The notes: generated by a model from the letters alone, not told the origin. A stretch of 64,000 nucleotides of DNA from Pseudaminobacter soli (ex Li et al. 2025) (GCF_029892515.1 NZ_JARXVF010000002.1:620001-684000), one strand, 5' to 3'. Positions 19,297 to 28,702 are shown, counted from the first letter of the stretch. Program-made: numbers and translations.

Positions 19297-20258
19297 CAGG
19301 CTCGCTTGCTGCCAGCGATCTCAGCGTTCGCTACGAGACCCCGCATGGCAACGTCCACGCGCTGCGCCATGTCGACATCGAGGCACATCCCGGCGAGGTG
19401 ATCGGCATCGTCGGCGAAAGCGGATGCGGCAAGTCCACGCTGGTCACTGCGCTGGCCAATCTCCTGCCGGCCAACGCCCGCATCGAGGGCTCCATCGCTT
19501 ATGACGGCGTCGACCTGGTCAACCTGGACGCGCACCGCCGGCGCCTGCTTCGCGGCGACGAGATCGCACTCGTTTCGCAGGACCCCATGACTGCCTTCAA
19601 CCCGGTGCTGACCATCGGCGACCAGCTCGTAGACTTCCAGCACCACCGCAAGGACCTGGACCGGGCGCAGAAGAAGGCGAGGATCGCCGCGATGCTGACG
19701 CGCGTCGGCATATCGGACGCAGAGCGGCGCATGAGGAGCTACCCGCACGAATTGTCGGGCGGCATGCGCCAGCGCGCGGCGATTGCCGCAGCACTTTTGA
19801 CAGACCCCGGCCTGCTCATTGCCGACGAGCCGACGACCGCCCTCGACGTGACCATGGAGGCGCAGATCATCCACCTGCTGCGCGAACTGCGACGCGAATA
19901 CAACGGCATCATCATGGTCGTCTCGCATCATCTCGGCGTCATCGCCGAACTCTGCGACCGGGTCTACGTGATGTATGCGGGCGAGGTCGTCGAAGGCGGT
20001 GAGGTCGACGCGATCTTCCACGATGCCCGCCATCCCTACACGCGGGCGCTGCTTGCCTGCGATCCCGCGCGTTTTCCCGAAAGGCTCGAGCGTCTGCCGA
20101 CAATCCCCGGCACACTGCCCAATCTGACGGATCCACCGGCCGGTTGCATCTACGCATCGCGCTGCGAGCGCACCCTTGCGCCTTGCCACAATGTGGTGCC
20201 TCCGCGCGTCAAGCTCTCGGCATCCCACATCGCTCGATGCCACGGGGTGCGCGGATGA
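19293..20258 (+). CDS. Peptide ABC transporter ATP-binding protein (DppD-like)
   Basis: The 321-residue ATPase has Walker A (GESGCGKST), Q-loop ([12 protein letters not shown]), signature ([15 protein letters not shown]), Walker B ([13 protein letters not shown]) and H-loop (SHHLG). The C-terminal oligopeptide-transporter extension holds Cys residues ([14 protein letters not shown]). It starts at ATGA overlapping the permease stop and ends by ATGA overlap with the second ATPase. Confidence 0.93.
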   Translation: MTGSLAASDLSVRYETPHGNVHALRHVDIEAHPGEVIGIVGESGCGKSTLVTALANLLPANARIEGSIAYDGVDLVNLDAHRRRLLRGDEIALVSQDPMTAFNPVLTIGDQLVDFQHHRKDLDRAQKKARIAAMLTRVGISDAERRMRSYPHELSGGMRQRAAIAAALLTDPGLLIADEPTTALDVTMEAQIIHLLRELRREYNGIIMVVSHHLGVIAELCDRVYVMYAGEVVEGGEVDAIFHDARHPYTRALLACDPARFPERLERLPTIPGTLPNLTDPPAGCIYASRCERTLAPCHNVVPPRVKLSASHIARCHGVRG

Positions 20259-21280
20259 CCCCGCTGCTTGAAATCGAAGACCTTTCGGTGAACTTTGCAC
20301 GCGGCGGGATGATCAATCGCCTTCTAAACCCGCTGCCGCTGCCCAGCTTCAATATTCTAGACGGTGTCACGCTCTCGCTGATGCCGGGTCAGACAATCGG
20401 ACTGGTTGGCGAATCCGGTTCCGGCAAGACCACACTCGCCCGCACCATTCTCGGGCTTGTGCGCGCCGCCGCCGGGCGGATCGCCTTCGAGGGCAAGGAT
20501 GTCCTGACAGGGGCCGATTTCCGTGCCATGCGCCGCAGATCGGCGATGATGTTTCAGGACCCCATTGCGTCGCTCAGCCCGCGCCTGCGCATCGGTTCGC
20601 TCTTGACCGAACCTCAACTCATTCAGGGCTTGCCGATGGCGGACCGGCGCACTGTCGCAAAGACACTGTTGGCGCAAGTTGGTCTGCCAGCCTCCTTCAT
20701 TGACCGGTTTCCCCATGAACTCTCAGGCGGCCAGGCGCGTCGCGTCGGGGTCGCCCGGGCGCTGGCGATGAAGCCGCATCTTCTGCTCGCCGATGAGCCG
20801 ACTGCCGGTCTCGACGTCTCCGTCCAGGGCGACGTTCTCAACCTGGTCGGGGAATTGCAGCGCGAACTCGGCTTCGCCGCGATGATCGTCACCCACAACC
20901 TTGCAATGATCCGCCATGTCAGCGACCGCCTCGCCATCATGTATCTCGGGAGACTGGTCGAGACCGGACCGACGCAGGAAGTGTTTGCAGCACCGATGCA
21001 TCCTTACACCGCGACTCTGATTCGCTCCGAGCCGGTGCCGGACCCTCGCCAGCGCAGCCACCACCTCGCAGTCACCGGTGAAATCCCGAGCGTGTTCAGG
21101 AGGCCTTCGGGCTGCGAATTCCACACGCGCTGCCCGCTGGTTCAACCGCGCTGCCGCCTCGAGCCGCCGGCGTATCGAAGGGCGGGCACCAACCGGATGG
21201 TACGCTGCCATTACCCGTTGGAGACATGTGACCAAGAAAAGGAAGCCTTCGCACGCGCTTCCGAAAACAAGGGGAACTGA
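20255..21280 (+). CDS. Peptide ABC transporter ATP-binding protein (DppF-like)
   Basis: The 341-residue ATPase has GESGSGKTT, MFQDPIASLSPRLRIG, LSGGQARRVGVARAL and LLLADEPTAGLDV, plus the C-terminal Cys cluster (CEFHTRCPLVQPRC). The true start is ATG 20255, overlapping the upstream stop; an open frame extends further upstream only as a shadow of the first ATPase. It forms a heterodimer with the preceding ATPase. Confidence 0.92.
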   Translation: MTPLLEIEDLSVNFARGGMINRLLNPLPLPSFNILDGVTLSLMPGQTIGLVGESGSGKTTLARTILGLVRAAAGRIAFEGKDVLTGADFRAMRRRSAMMFQDPIASLSPRLRIGSLLTEPQLIQGLPMADRRTVAKTLLAQVGLPASFIDRFPHELSGGQARRVGVARALAMKPHLLLADEPTAGLDVSVQGDVLNLVGELQRELGFAAMIVTHNLAMIRHVSDRLAIMYLGRLVETGPTQEVFAAPMHPYTATLIRSEPVPDPRQRSHHLAVTGEIPSVFRRPSGCEFHTRCPLVQPRCRLEPPAYRRAGTNRMVRCHYPLETCDQEKEAFARASENKGN

Positions 21281-21281
21281 C

Positions 21282-22844
21282 ATGACAGGATGGACCACCG
21301 ATAGGCGTAGATTTCTCAAGGCCGCGGGGGCGCTCGGCGCCGGGCTTTTGATGCGGCCCGGCTTTGCCTGGTCGGCCGACGGCGACACACTGCGCATCCG
21401 TATGGAAGGCGATTTGCAGACGCTCGATCCCGCTTTCATGAATGGCGGCATTGAAGATGTCATCATGCGTGGCATCTATGTGACGCTGAACCGGTTCGGC
21501 GATCTTCGAGAAGGCTCGCCCTGGGCGCCCTGGGGCGCAGAGAAGCTTGAACAAAAGGACCCAAAGACCATCGCCTTTACCCTGATCGATGGGCTGAAAT
21601 GGTCCAACGGCTTTGGCGCCGTCACTGCCGACGACGTAAAATTCTCCTACGAGCGCATCGCCGACCCTGAGCTCGGTTCACCCTGGGCCTACCAGTTCGA
21701 GCAGCTCGACCATGTCGAGGTCATCGACGCGCGAAACGGCATCATTCATCTGAAAAGCCCGTACCAGCCGCTCTTCGTGGTCTCGTTGCCTTACTACGGC
21801 GGCCACATCCTTAGTCGGGCGGGCATGGAAAAAGCCGGCGGCAAGTTCACCACCGAGCCGCCCGCAACTTGCGGCCCCTATGTTTTCGCCGACTGGCAGC
21901 AGAAGCAGAAGGTAACGCTTACCGCTAATCCAGACTGGCCGGGGCCGAAGCCGGCGTTCGGCAAGGTCGAAATCTATATCGTCTCCGACGATCAGGCGGC
22001 GCAACTTGCCTATGAGGCCGATGCATTCGACTACACCAAAATCGCTACCTCCGCGACCAAGGCGGTCAAGGCCAGCCCGCCCGCCGACACCACCGTCATC
22101 GAGGCGCAGTCGACGCGCTATGTCTGGCTCACCATCAACAAGCTGAGTCCGCGCCTGCAGGATATCAAGGTGCGCCAGGCGGTGCAGCACGGCGTCGATG
22201 TTGGCCAGATCCTGACCGGCGTCTATGACGACCTTGTTCCGCGCTCCACCGGCGTTGTTCAACCCGGCAGCAAATTCGCGCGGGCCAAAAACCTCATCGA
22301 GGGCGCGGACTACGAAAAATCCGCTACGCTGCTCTCCGAGGCCGGCGTCGCCGACCTGACACTGACCTTAACGGTCATGAACGATTCAATCCGCACCGCC
22401 ACCGCCCAGATCATACAGGCAAGCCTCGAACAAGCCGGCATCAAGGTCGAGATCCAACCCTATGACGAGGCGGCATTCTGGGGCGTCGGCGACAAGACCC
22501 AAGGGGACGGCTACAAAAACATCGACCTCGCGCTGATGGACTTTGCCGGCGGCGTCGACCCGTCCGAAAACCTCGTCTGGTTCCGGCCGGACCAGATCGG
22601 CGCATACAACTGGTCCGGCTTCGACAGCCCCGAGTACGAGGCCGCCTATAAGGATCTCGTGGCAGAGATGGATCCGGCCAAGCGCATCGAACTTTCAAAC
22701 CGGATGGAAGACTTGATGGAACAATCAGGCTGCTTCATGTTCATCTGCCACCAGCCGCTCGTTGCTATTCACAGGACAGGCCTCGAACCGGTCATCTATC
22801 CGGATGGCCACCCCAATCCGGTCCTGTTCAAGAAAAAGGCTTGA
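21282..22844 (+). CDS. Peptide/quaternary-amine-type ABC substrate-binding protein (family 5)
   Basis: The 520-residue protein carries a Tat-like signal (DRRRFLKAAGALGAGLL at about 6-22). The family-5 (DppA/OppA) core follows (LRIRMEGDLQTLDPAFMN, WSNGFGAVTADDVKFSYERI, LTANPDWPGPKPAFGKVEI, VRQAVQHGVDVGQI). Putting the binding protein last in the operon is unusual but occurs. ATG 21282 lies just after the ATPase stop, with GGGGAA upstream. Ligand unknown; the gene neighbours downstream suggest a methylated amine derivative. Confidence 0.92.
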   Translation: MTGWTTDRRRFLKAAGALGAGLLMRPGFAWSADGDTLRIRMEGDLQTLDPAFMNGGIEDVIMRGIYVTLNRFGDLREGSPWAPWGAEKLEQKDPKTIAFTLIDGLKWSNGFGAVTADDVKFSYERIADPELGSPWAYQFEQLDHVEVIDARNGIIHLKSPYQPLFVVSLPYYGGHILSRAGMEKAGGKFTTEPPATCGPYVFADWQQKQKVTLTANPDWPGPKPAFGKVEIYIVSDDQAAQLAYEADAFDYTKIATSATKAVKASPPADTTVIEAQSTRYVWLTINKLSPRLQDIKVRQAVQHGVDVGQILTGVYDDLVPRSTGVVQPGSKFARAKNLIEGADYEKSATLLSEAGVADLTLTLTVMNDSIRTATAQIIQASLEQAGIKVEIQPYDEAAFWGVGDKTQGDGYKNIDLALMDFAGGVDPSENLVWFRPDQIGAYNWSGFDSPEYEAAYKDLVAEMDPAKRIELSNRMEDLMEQSGCFMFICHQPLVAIHRTGLEPVIYPDGHPNPVLFKKKA

Positions 22845-22904
22845 TCGGCACCGCGTGGACAGTCGGGGCATAACGGACTAGACGCCTACTAAAATAGCTG
22901 GAGG

Positions 22905-22948
22905 GTTGGAGCCTTTCCTCTTTCGATCAAGGCGGGAAAGGCTCTAAC
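22905..22948. promoter_or_regulatory. 14-bp inverted repeat just upstream of the TetR gene
   Basis: GTTGGAGCCTTTCC (22905-22918) is mirrored by GGAAAGGCTCTAAC (22935-22948), with 13 of 14 bases pairing and a 16-base loop. It ends 9 bases before the TetR start. It may be the regulator's own operator or the terminator of the ABC operon; no T-run follows, which favours an operator. Confidence 0.6.
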
Positions 22949-22956
22949 CAGACTCG

Positions 22957-23637
22957 ATGACAGACAATGAGACCGCAACAGCCAAGCAAAAGCGCGGCGC
23001 AAAGAAACCCAAGCCGCGCTTCAGCCGTGAACCGGCCGACGTACGCCGCGCAATGCTGATCGAAGCCGCAACGCGCTGTCTCTCGCGTGGCGGCATCGGC
23101 GCGTTCACGATCGACCGTATCTGCAGTGAAGCCAACGTCTCGCGCGGACTGATCAACCATCACTTTGACGGTCGCGACGGACTTCTGGTCGAGGTTTACA
23201 AAACTTCGCTCTATGCGACGGTGAATACACAGGTAGCGGAGGCCAAGCGTCGACGCGCAGAACAGTCCGGGTGGTCGCCTGAAGCTTCGCTTCGCGCGCT
23301 GGTAAAGTCCAACTTCTCACCCGACTACTTCAGCCGTGACAATCTGCTGGTCTGGTTGTCGCTATGGGGTGAGATCGCAGTCAATCCACGCCTTCAGGCC
23401 GCACATCGCGACCTCTATGACGCCTACCGGGCCGAACTCGCCGACGAGATCGAAGCCGTCGCCACGCAACGCGGTCGAAAGGTCGATGCCCGGTCGCTTG
23501 CCCGCAATTTCATTGCGCTGGTCGATGGGCTCTGGCTAGAATGGTCTCTCGACGAGACGATCGTTACACCTGAGGCCGCCGAGGCCGCAGGGTTCGAGAT
23601 GCTCGAAGTGCAGGTAGGACCGCTGCGCGACGCTTGA
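22957..23637 (+). CDS. TetR-family regulator, BetI-like
   Basis: The 226-residue protein has an N-terminal HTH (FTIDRICSEANVSRGLINHHFDGRDGLLVEVY, about 51-82) after a Lys/Arg-rich leader. The C-terminal part (FIALVDGLWLEWSLDE) is typical of BetI/TetR_C_6 proteins, which often sense choline or betaine aldehyde (family knowledge). It lies between the peptide-type ABC operon and the convergent MttB/flavoprotein genes, so it probably controls one or both. Confidence 0.88.
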   Translation: MTDNETATAKQKRGAKKPKPRFSREPADVRRAMLIEAATRCLSRGGIGAFTIDRICSEANVSRGLINHHFDGRDGLLVEVYKTSLYATVNTQVAEAKRRRAEQSGWSPEASLRALVKSNFSPDYFSRDNLLVWLSLWGEIAVNPRLQAAHRDLYDAYRAELADEIEAVATQRGRKVDARSLARNFIALVDGLWLEWSLDETIVTPEAAEAAGFEMLEVQVGPLRDA

Positions 23638-23678
23638 GCAAGAACCGGCCGCTGGCCCTGCCCTGGATTGTTTGTATT

Positions 23679-25217
23679 TCAATTGAGCGGTGAGCCGCCC
23701 TCGCGCTTGCGACGATCCATGTAATCCCGCAGCGCCTCATCGATGCCGGGGTCGATTGGCGGTTGTTCGTACTCGGCCACCATGCGCTTCCAGATGACAT
23801 TGGCGCGCTCACGCGCAGTCACCTGTCCGCGCTCCATCCAAGTGTCGTAGTTGTCCCAGTTCGACACCAGCGGCGCATAGAATGCGCGTTCATAGCGCTG
23901 CATCGTGTGCGCTGCGCCGAAGAAGTGCCCAGCCGGACCGACCTCGCGCACCGCTTCGAGCGCTAATGTATCAATGTCGACCGCAGGCGGATCGAAATAG
24001 GCCGCCATCATCTGCAACATCTCGGCATCGATGACCAGCTTCTCGAATGACGCGGTCAGCCCGCCGCCCAGCCAACCGGCGGCGTGCAGCACCAGGTTGG
24101 CGCCACCCATCAGGCAACCCCATAGCGACATCGCGCTCTCGTAAGCCGCCTGCGCGTCGACCGAATTCGCGGCGGTGACGTTGCTGGAGCGGAAAGGAAC
24201 ACCAATCAGGCGGCAGAGCTGGCCGGTGATCTGAGCCGCTTGCGTATATTCGGGGGTGCCGAAGGCCGGAGCGCCGGTCTTCATGTCGACGTTTGAAGTG
24301 AAACCGCCATACATAACCGGCACGCCGGGGCGCACGATCTGCGTCAGCGCAATGCCGGCCAACGCCTCGGCATGCTGCTGCGACAATGCGCCGGCGAGTG
24401 TAACCGGGCTCATGGCCCCGGCCAGCGTGAACGGGGTGATGACATTGACCTGGCCATGCTGGGCCAGGGTGATCAAGCCCTCAGCCATTGGGTCATCGAG
24501 CTGCAGCGGCGAATTGGTATTGATGATGCCCGTAAACACCGGCATTTCCTCGGAGAGCCTTTCGCGCGTCGTGCCGAGTGAGATCGCCACCATCTCCAGC
24601 GCGTCGATTGCCCTGCCTCGGCCGAGCGCCTGCGGCTGCCAGTTTTTGTCGAGCAGCGTGATCTCGGCGTAGTACAGGTCGAGATGGCGCGTATTCTGGT
24701 GCAGATCTAGCGGCTCGAACGGCCCCCCGCCCTCCTGATGCAACACGTTGAACGACTGGATGAGCTTCAGGTAATCGCACATCTCCGCATAGGTACCGGG
24801 ACGACGGCCGCGATCATTGTCCATGACATAGGCCGGCCCGCCGACCGAGGAGAGGATGCAGTGCCGCCCGCCGACCTTGACGTTTTTCTCTGGATTTCTG
24901 GCGCGTAGCTCGAAGGAGGACGGGACGGTTGCGATGCGCTCCATGATCATCGAGCGGTCGAAGCGCACCCGCATCTCTCCCTCGTCAACCTCGGCACCCG
25001 CCGCGCGATAGAGCTGGCGCGCCTCCGGCTTGAGCACGCGCATGCCGATCTCTTCCAGGATGGTCAGGCCCATCTCGTGGATCATTTGAACCTGATCGGC
25101 TGATAGAATCTCGATTGGAGCGTAGGGCCGCGTCAGTTGCTTCCACGGCCGCTGGGCTATGGTGCCGACTTCGCGTTGCGGGCGACCGGGTCTACGACGT
25201 GCCGAACTGCGTTCCAT
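23679..25217 (-). CDS. Trimethylamine methyltransferase (MttB) family protein, non-pyrrolysine
   Basis: The 512-residue protein belongs to the MttB superfamily (LTRPYAPIEILSADQVQMIHEMGL, SSVGGPAYVMDNDRGRRP, GGFTSNVDMKTGAPAFGTPE). The frame is open throughout, with no in-frame UAG, so it lacks pyrrolysine, as do glycine-betaine methyltransferases (MtgB) and related enzymes that move a methyl group from a quaternary amine to a corrinoid protein. No corrinoid protein gene is visible nearby. It follows the flavoprotein gene by 11 bases in the same operon. The substrate is inferred, not shown. Confidence 0.88.
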   Translation of the reverse strand: MERSSARRRPGRPQREVGTIAQRPWKQLTRPYAPIEILSADQVQMIHEMGLTILEEIGMRVLKPEARQLYRAAGAEVDEGEMRVRFDRSMIMERIATVPSSFELRARNPEKNVKVGGRHCILSSVGGPAYVMDNDRGRRPGTYAEMCDYLKLIQSFNVLHQEGGGPFEPLDLHQNTRHLDLYYAEITLLDKNWQPQALGRGRAIDALEMVAISLGTTRERLSEEMPVFTGIINTNSPLQLDDPMAEGLITLAQHGQVNVITPFTLAGAMSPVTLAGALSQQHAEALAGIALTQIVRPGVPVMYGGFTSNVDMKTGAPAFGTPEYTQAAQITGQLCRLIGVPFRSSNVTAANSVDAQAAYESAMSLWGCLMGGANLVLHAAGWLGGGLTASFEKLVIDAEMLQMMAAYFDPPAVDIDTLALEAVREVGPAGHFFGAAHTMQRYERAFYAPLVSNWDNYDTWMERGQVTARERANVIWKRMVAEYEQPPIDPGIDEALRDYMDRRKREGGSPLN

Positions 25218-25228
25218 GATCTGTCTCC

Positions 25229-27289
25229 TCAGGGCAGAAATGGCCGCTCGCGCAGCGGCACCTCGGCCACAGCCGGCAGGTCAAGCTGGCGGGCGAACTT
25301 GTGACCCGAATGCACCGCATCGGCGATTGAGGATGGCGCCAGGCAGTCGCCGATCCGCGTGATCGACCGCAAGGCGCCACGTGCGCTTTCTATCGCCACT
25401 GAAAGGTCATCGAACAATGCCTGCTCGGCGAGGCGTCCTGTTACCAGAACCAGCGTGCCGAAGTCGCGGCGTGTGATCCTACCGGTGTAGGCGCAGGCGA
25501 ATTCGGCAACGCCCTCCGAAGCTGACAACAGGCTCCGTGACAGGAGCACATCGACACCGTTATCCATCAACCGCTTCTGAACGAAAAACTGCTCGTCGGT
25601 CATCTGCGTCCAGCTCGAGACCACTGGCAACGGCGTAGCGATTGCGACGTCATGACCGGCAAGGCGGAACTTCTCTGCCAGAGCGCCGCCCATGAAATAA
25701 TGCTCGTCGTCATAGACCAACACTGGCCCCGCGACCGTTACCCCGGCGAATATGTCGTCCGGCGTCAGGATCGACTGGGAACCGGCAATTTCGGTAGGCA
25801 CCTCGACACTGGAACCGACGCCATCCCGCCGCCAAATGCTGCCAGTCGCAAGTACCACATGTTCGACGCCGAGCGACAGCACGTCCTCAGCGCCGAGCCG
25901 GCTGCCGGGATAAATCTCGACGGTATCGTGTTTGCCCAGCATGTGAACGCGGTGGTCGCGCACGCGCGCCCATGCGCCGAGCCCCGGCAGCGTCGCTTCC
26001 CGCGAGACACGGCCGCCAAGCGCATTGCCGGCCTCCGCCAAGAGCACGCCGTAGCCACGCCGGCCGAGCGTCAACGCGCATTCCAGTCCTGCCGGACCGC
26101 CTCCAACAACTAGAACCCGCGCCTCCGAACCCTTCCGCGCCAGCCGCTCCGGATGCCAGCCGCGCCGCCATTCCTCGCCGATCGTCGGGTTCTGGGTGCA
26201 ACGCAGCGGCACGGCCTCGTTGTTGGCGGAGCGGCAGATGTTGCAGCCGATGCACTCGCGGATTTCGTCCTCGCGCCCCTCAAAGATCTTTGTCGGCAAA
26301 AAGGGATCGGCGATCGAGGGGCGGGCCGCTCCGATGAAATCTTGGATGCCGCGCCTGATCTGGCCGACCATCGTATCTGGTGAAGTGAACCGCCCGACAC
26401 TGACGACCGGCTTTGTTGTCACCGTCTTCACGAAGGCAACATGTTCCTCCTGATAGCCTTCCAGACTGAAGCGCGACGATTTGGAATCGTTGCCGAGCGC
26501 GCCGGCGACATTGACGTCCCAGAGGTCCGGCAGTTCGGCCAGCATCTCGATAATTTCGCGGCCCTCGCCTTGCGAGGTGATGCCGAGAGGTCCGTGCAGT
26601 TCATCGACGGCGAGCCGGACTGCGACCGCGCATGTCGCGCCCACCGTGTCCTTCGTGTCCTCGATCATCTCGCGCAGTAACCGCACGCGGTTCTCGAGAG
26701 AACCGCCATATTCGTCCGTACGGCGATTGGTGCGCCGCGACAGGAACTGGAACGGCAGATAGTCGTGCCCCGCATAGCAATAGACGATGTCGAAACCAGC
26801 CCGTTTCGCGCGGATGGCCGCTTCGCGCTGCCAGCGGCGAAATTCGCGAATATCCTGCCGATCCATAGCGCGCGCGCCGCCGGGTTGAACGAATTTGGGC
26901 GGTTGCGCTGAAGGCGCGATCATAGGCTCGCGCGTCAGCCGGTTGTTGGCGTGGGCGCCGCCATGCCAAAGTTCGACGGCCGCCAGGCTACCATGCGCGT
27001 GGATGGCGTCCGCTGTGTGGGCAAGGTCACGTACGTCGTCCTCGTCCCACAGCGACAGGAAGCCAAACGGCGAGTCGTCCGAACTCGGATGTATCGAGCA
27101 GTATTCTGTCGAAACAACGCCCCACCCCCCCTCGGCCTTTATGGATCGCAGCGCGGCACTGCTTTGCGGCTTGAGATGACCCATGCCGGTCGCATGCGGC
27201 GTCTGGTAGAAACGATTGGGAGCGGTGACCGGCCCTATCCGAACCGGCTCGAACAGTATCTCGTATCGAGGGTTGCAGCCCATCGGCAT
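25229..27289 (-). CDS. FMN/4Fe-4S/FAD oxidoreductase of the trimethylamine-dehydrogenase / N-demethylase type
   Basis: The protein has about 686 residues. An Old-Yellow-Enzyme-type TIM barrel comes first (LFEPVRIGPVTAPNRFYQTPHATG; the DRQDIREFRRWQREAA region; RTDEYGGSLENRVRLLREM). A 4Fe-4S motif follows (CIGCNICRSANNEAVPLRC), then an NAD(P)/FAD domain (VVGGGPAGLECALTLGRRG). This is the TMADH, histamine-dehydrogenase and stachydrine-demethylase (StcD) layout, oxidative removal of an N-methyl group. Start is uncertain: ATG 27289, ATG 27283 or TTG 27319. A TTGACA and a TTGTTCAACAA palindrome lie at 27303-27319 (minus strand), which makes the TTG start less likely. Confidence 0.88.
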   Translation of the reverse strand: MPMGCNPRYEILFEPVRIGPVTAPNRFYQTPHATGMGHLKPQSSAALRSIKAEGGWGVVSTEYCSIHPSSDDSPFGFLSLWDEDDVRDLAHTADAIHAHGSLAAVELWHGGAHANNRLTREPMIAPSAQPPKFVQPGGARAMDRQDIREFRRWQREAAIRAKRAGFDIVYCYAGHDYLPFQFLSRRTNRRTDEYGGSLENRVRLLREMIEDTKDTVGATCAVAVRLAVDELHGPLGITSQGEGREIIEMLAELPDLWDVNVAGALGNDSKSSRFSLEGYQEEHVAFVKTVTTKPVVSVGRFTSPDTMVGQIRRGIQDFIGAARPSIADPFLPTKIFEGREDEIRECIGCNICRSANNEAVPLRCTQNPTIGEEWRRGWHPERLARKGSEARVLVVGGGPAGLECALTLGRRGYGVLLAEAGNALGGRVSREATLPGLGAWARVRDHRVHMLGKHDTVEIYPGSRLGAEDVLSLGVEHVVLATGSIWRRDGVGSSVEVPTEIAGSQSILTPDDIFAGVTVAGPVLVYDDEHYFMGGALAEKFRLAGHDVAIATPLPVVSSWTQMTDEQFFVQKRLMDNGVDVLLSRSLLSASEGVAEFACAYTGRITRRDFGTLVLVTGRLAEQALFDDLSVAIESARGALRSITRIGDCLAPSSIADAVHSGHKFARQLDLPAVAEVPLRERPFLP

Positions 27290-27817
27290 TCCGGAATGGC
27301 CTTGTTGAACAAATGTCAAGCAACGCTATTTCAGTTTCCCGCGGAACGCAATGGCCGGCTCTAGGATCGGCAAGGACCGCATCTCCGTCGGACCAGCCAT
27401 CGTGATTATTCTCGCACGCTCTACGAGGGCGAGCTCTTTGGCTTCACACATGAGATGGCGATCAATTTCGGCTTGCAGCGCATTCTCGCAGACAGCCGCA
27501 AAGTCTATTCCGAACTGCGCAAGCGCGGCGTGCGGACGTTGGTCGACGACGGCACTCGACCGCGATGCCTAGGCTAGTCCCAGCTCGGCGGCAGAATGCT
27601 CGGACTTGGTGCCGCGATATCTGCTTCCGGGCGGCGGAGGGAAAATTTGCATCGATGGCCCAAATGCGGCGCATTTCCGACCGGCAGTCTTGGGCCGAAA
27701 GCTGTCGGTCGGTTATGGGGAGATTTAGCTAGTAAGTAGACCTTCCGCCGTCGACCCTCTTCCGATCATTCCGAGCCATCTTCCCCGACACGAAAGCGGT
27801 GATAGAATGGTTTAATA
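27290..27817. other. Intergenic stretch with a possible gene remnant
   Basis: On the plus strand an open frame of about 50 codons (about 27433-27585) reads GELFGFTHEMAINFGLQR, ILADSRKVYSELRKRGVR and TLVDDG, then stops. It looks like coding sequence but has no start codon and I cannot name its family. The TTGTTGAACAA palindrome at 27303-27313 is near the flavoprotein start. The rest shows nothing I can support. Confidence 0.35.
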
Positions 27818-28282
27818 CTGATCCGACCGTTTGAGCCTTTCGACGCTGACGCGCTTGCGACCCTTTTTCATGCATCAGTTCATGAAGCCGGCATCCGCAA
27901 CTACTCGCCGGAGCAGGTTGCGGCTTGGAGCCCATCGAAGCCCGACCCCGAGAAATACCTGCGCCAAGCCGACGGCCGAATATTCTTCGTCACTGTGGAC
28001 AGTGACGGTCAGCCAATTGGTTACGGGGATTTGGAGGCGGATGGTCATATTGACCACCTTTACCGCCGCCCAGATATGATCGGAACAGGCGTTGGGTCAG
28101 CGCTCTACGCCGCGATCGAAGCCGCCGCGAAAAGCGCGGGCATGACGATCTTGTTCGTAGAGGCGAGCGAGGGCGCACGCCGCCTCTTTGAACGTCGCGG
28201 CTTCAGCATCGATGCTCGAAACGACTTCACGATCAACGGCGTCGCGATCCACAACTACCGTAGGTCAAAGCTGATCGCCTGA
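27818..28282 (+). CDS. GNAT-family N-acetyltransferase with no standard start codon
   Basis: The frame reads LIRPFEPFDADALATLFHAS, VHEAGIRNYSPEQVAAWSP, then HIDHLYRRPDMIGTGVGSAL and FVEASEGARRLFERRGF, a complete GNAT fold of about 155 residues with the acetyl-CoA loop. No ATG, GTG or TTG lies at its beginning: the codons before LIRP are ATA (27815) and CTG (27818), and a TAG lies four codons before the CTG. The only standard in-frame start is a GTG at 27995, which would cut off half the fold. It uses CTG, or lost its ATG by a G-to-A change to ATA. Confidence 0.7.
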   Translation: MIRPFEPFDADALATLFHASVHEAGIRNYSPEQVAAWSPSKPDPEKYLRQADGRIFFVTVDSDGQPIGYGDLEADGHIDHLYRRPDMIGTGVGSALYAAIEAAAKSAGMTILFVEASEGARRLFERRGFSIDARNDFTINGVAIHNYRRSKLIA

Positions 28283-28388
28283 CTTGGAGCAGGCGGAAGT
28301 CCGGTGTTGTGCGGCCTGAAAGCCACCCGTCTTCTTTCCACCCAACGAAGCCGATCGCAGTTGCCAATGCGATCGCAAGTTTGGTCAT
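28233..28388 (-). CDS. Possible small or truncated secreted protein
   Basis: An AGGAG lies 8 bases before ATG 28388, and the product begins MTKLAIALATAIGFVGWKED, which looks like a signal peptide. The frame runs 51 codons and its end overlaps the 3' end of the GNAT gene on the other strand. The good ribosome-binding site and signal suggest the front of a real gene whose tail was replaced. Family unknown. Confidence 0.3.
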   Translation of the reverse strand: MTKLAIALATAIGFVGWKEDGWLSGRTTPDFRLLQVRRSALTYGSCGSRRR

Positions 28389-28702
28389 CGTGATTGCTCC
28401 TGTTCAGTCATCCAGATTGTCTGGGACAGCCGTTTTAGGGGCGAACTCTCGCTGAGCGAGTTGCCCCTCGGTAGTGCAAGGCTCGTTAGACACCTGTGCA
28501 AATGTGCAAAATTGACCATTCCCGTCCGTTACGACGCAGGCCAGCTACAACCATTCTTCCGCGTAGCTCAGCTTCGCCGATCCGCCGGGATCGTAAGTTG
28601 GGTCTTGTAGGCACCACGAGCGATACCGTGGGCGCATTGTCCAAAGTTTGGACGGCCGATGCCCGCGACATCCGGATCCGCCTTTGGCAAAAGGATGCCC
28701 AT

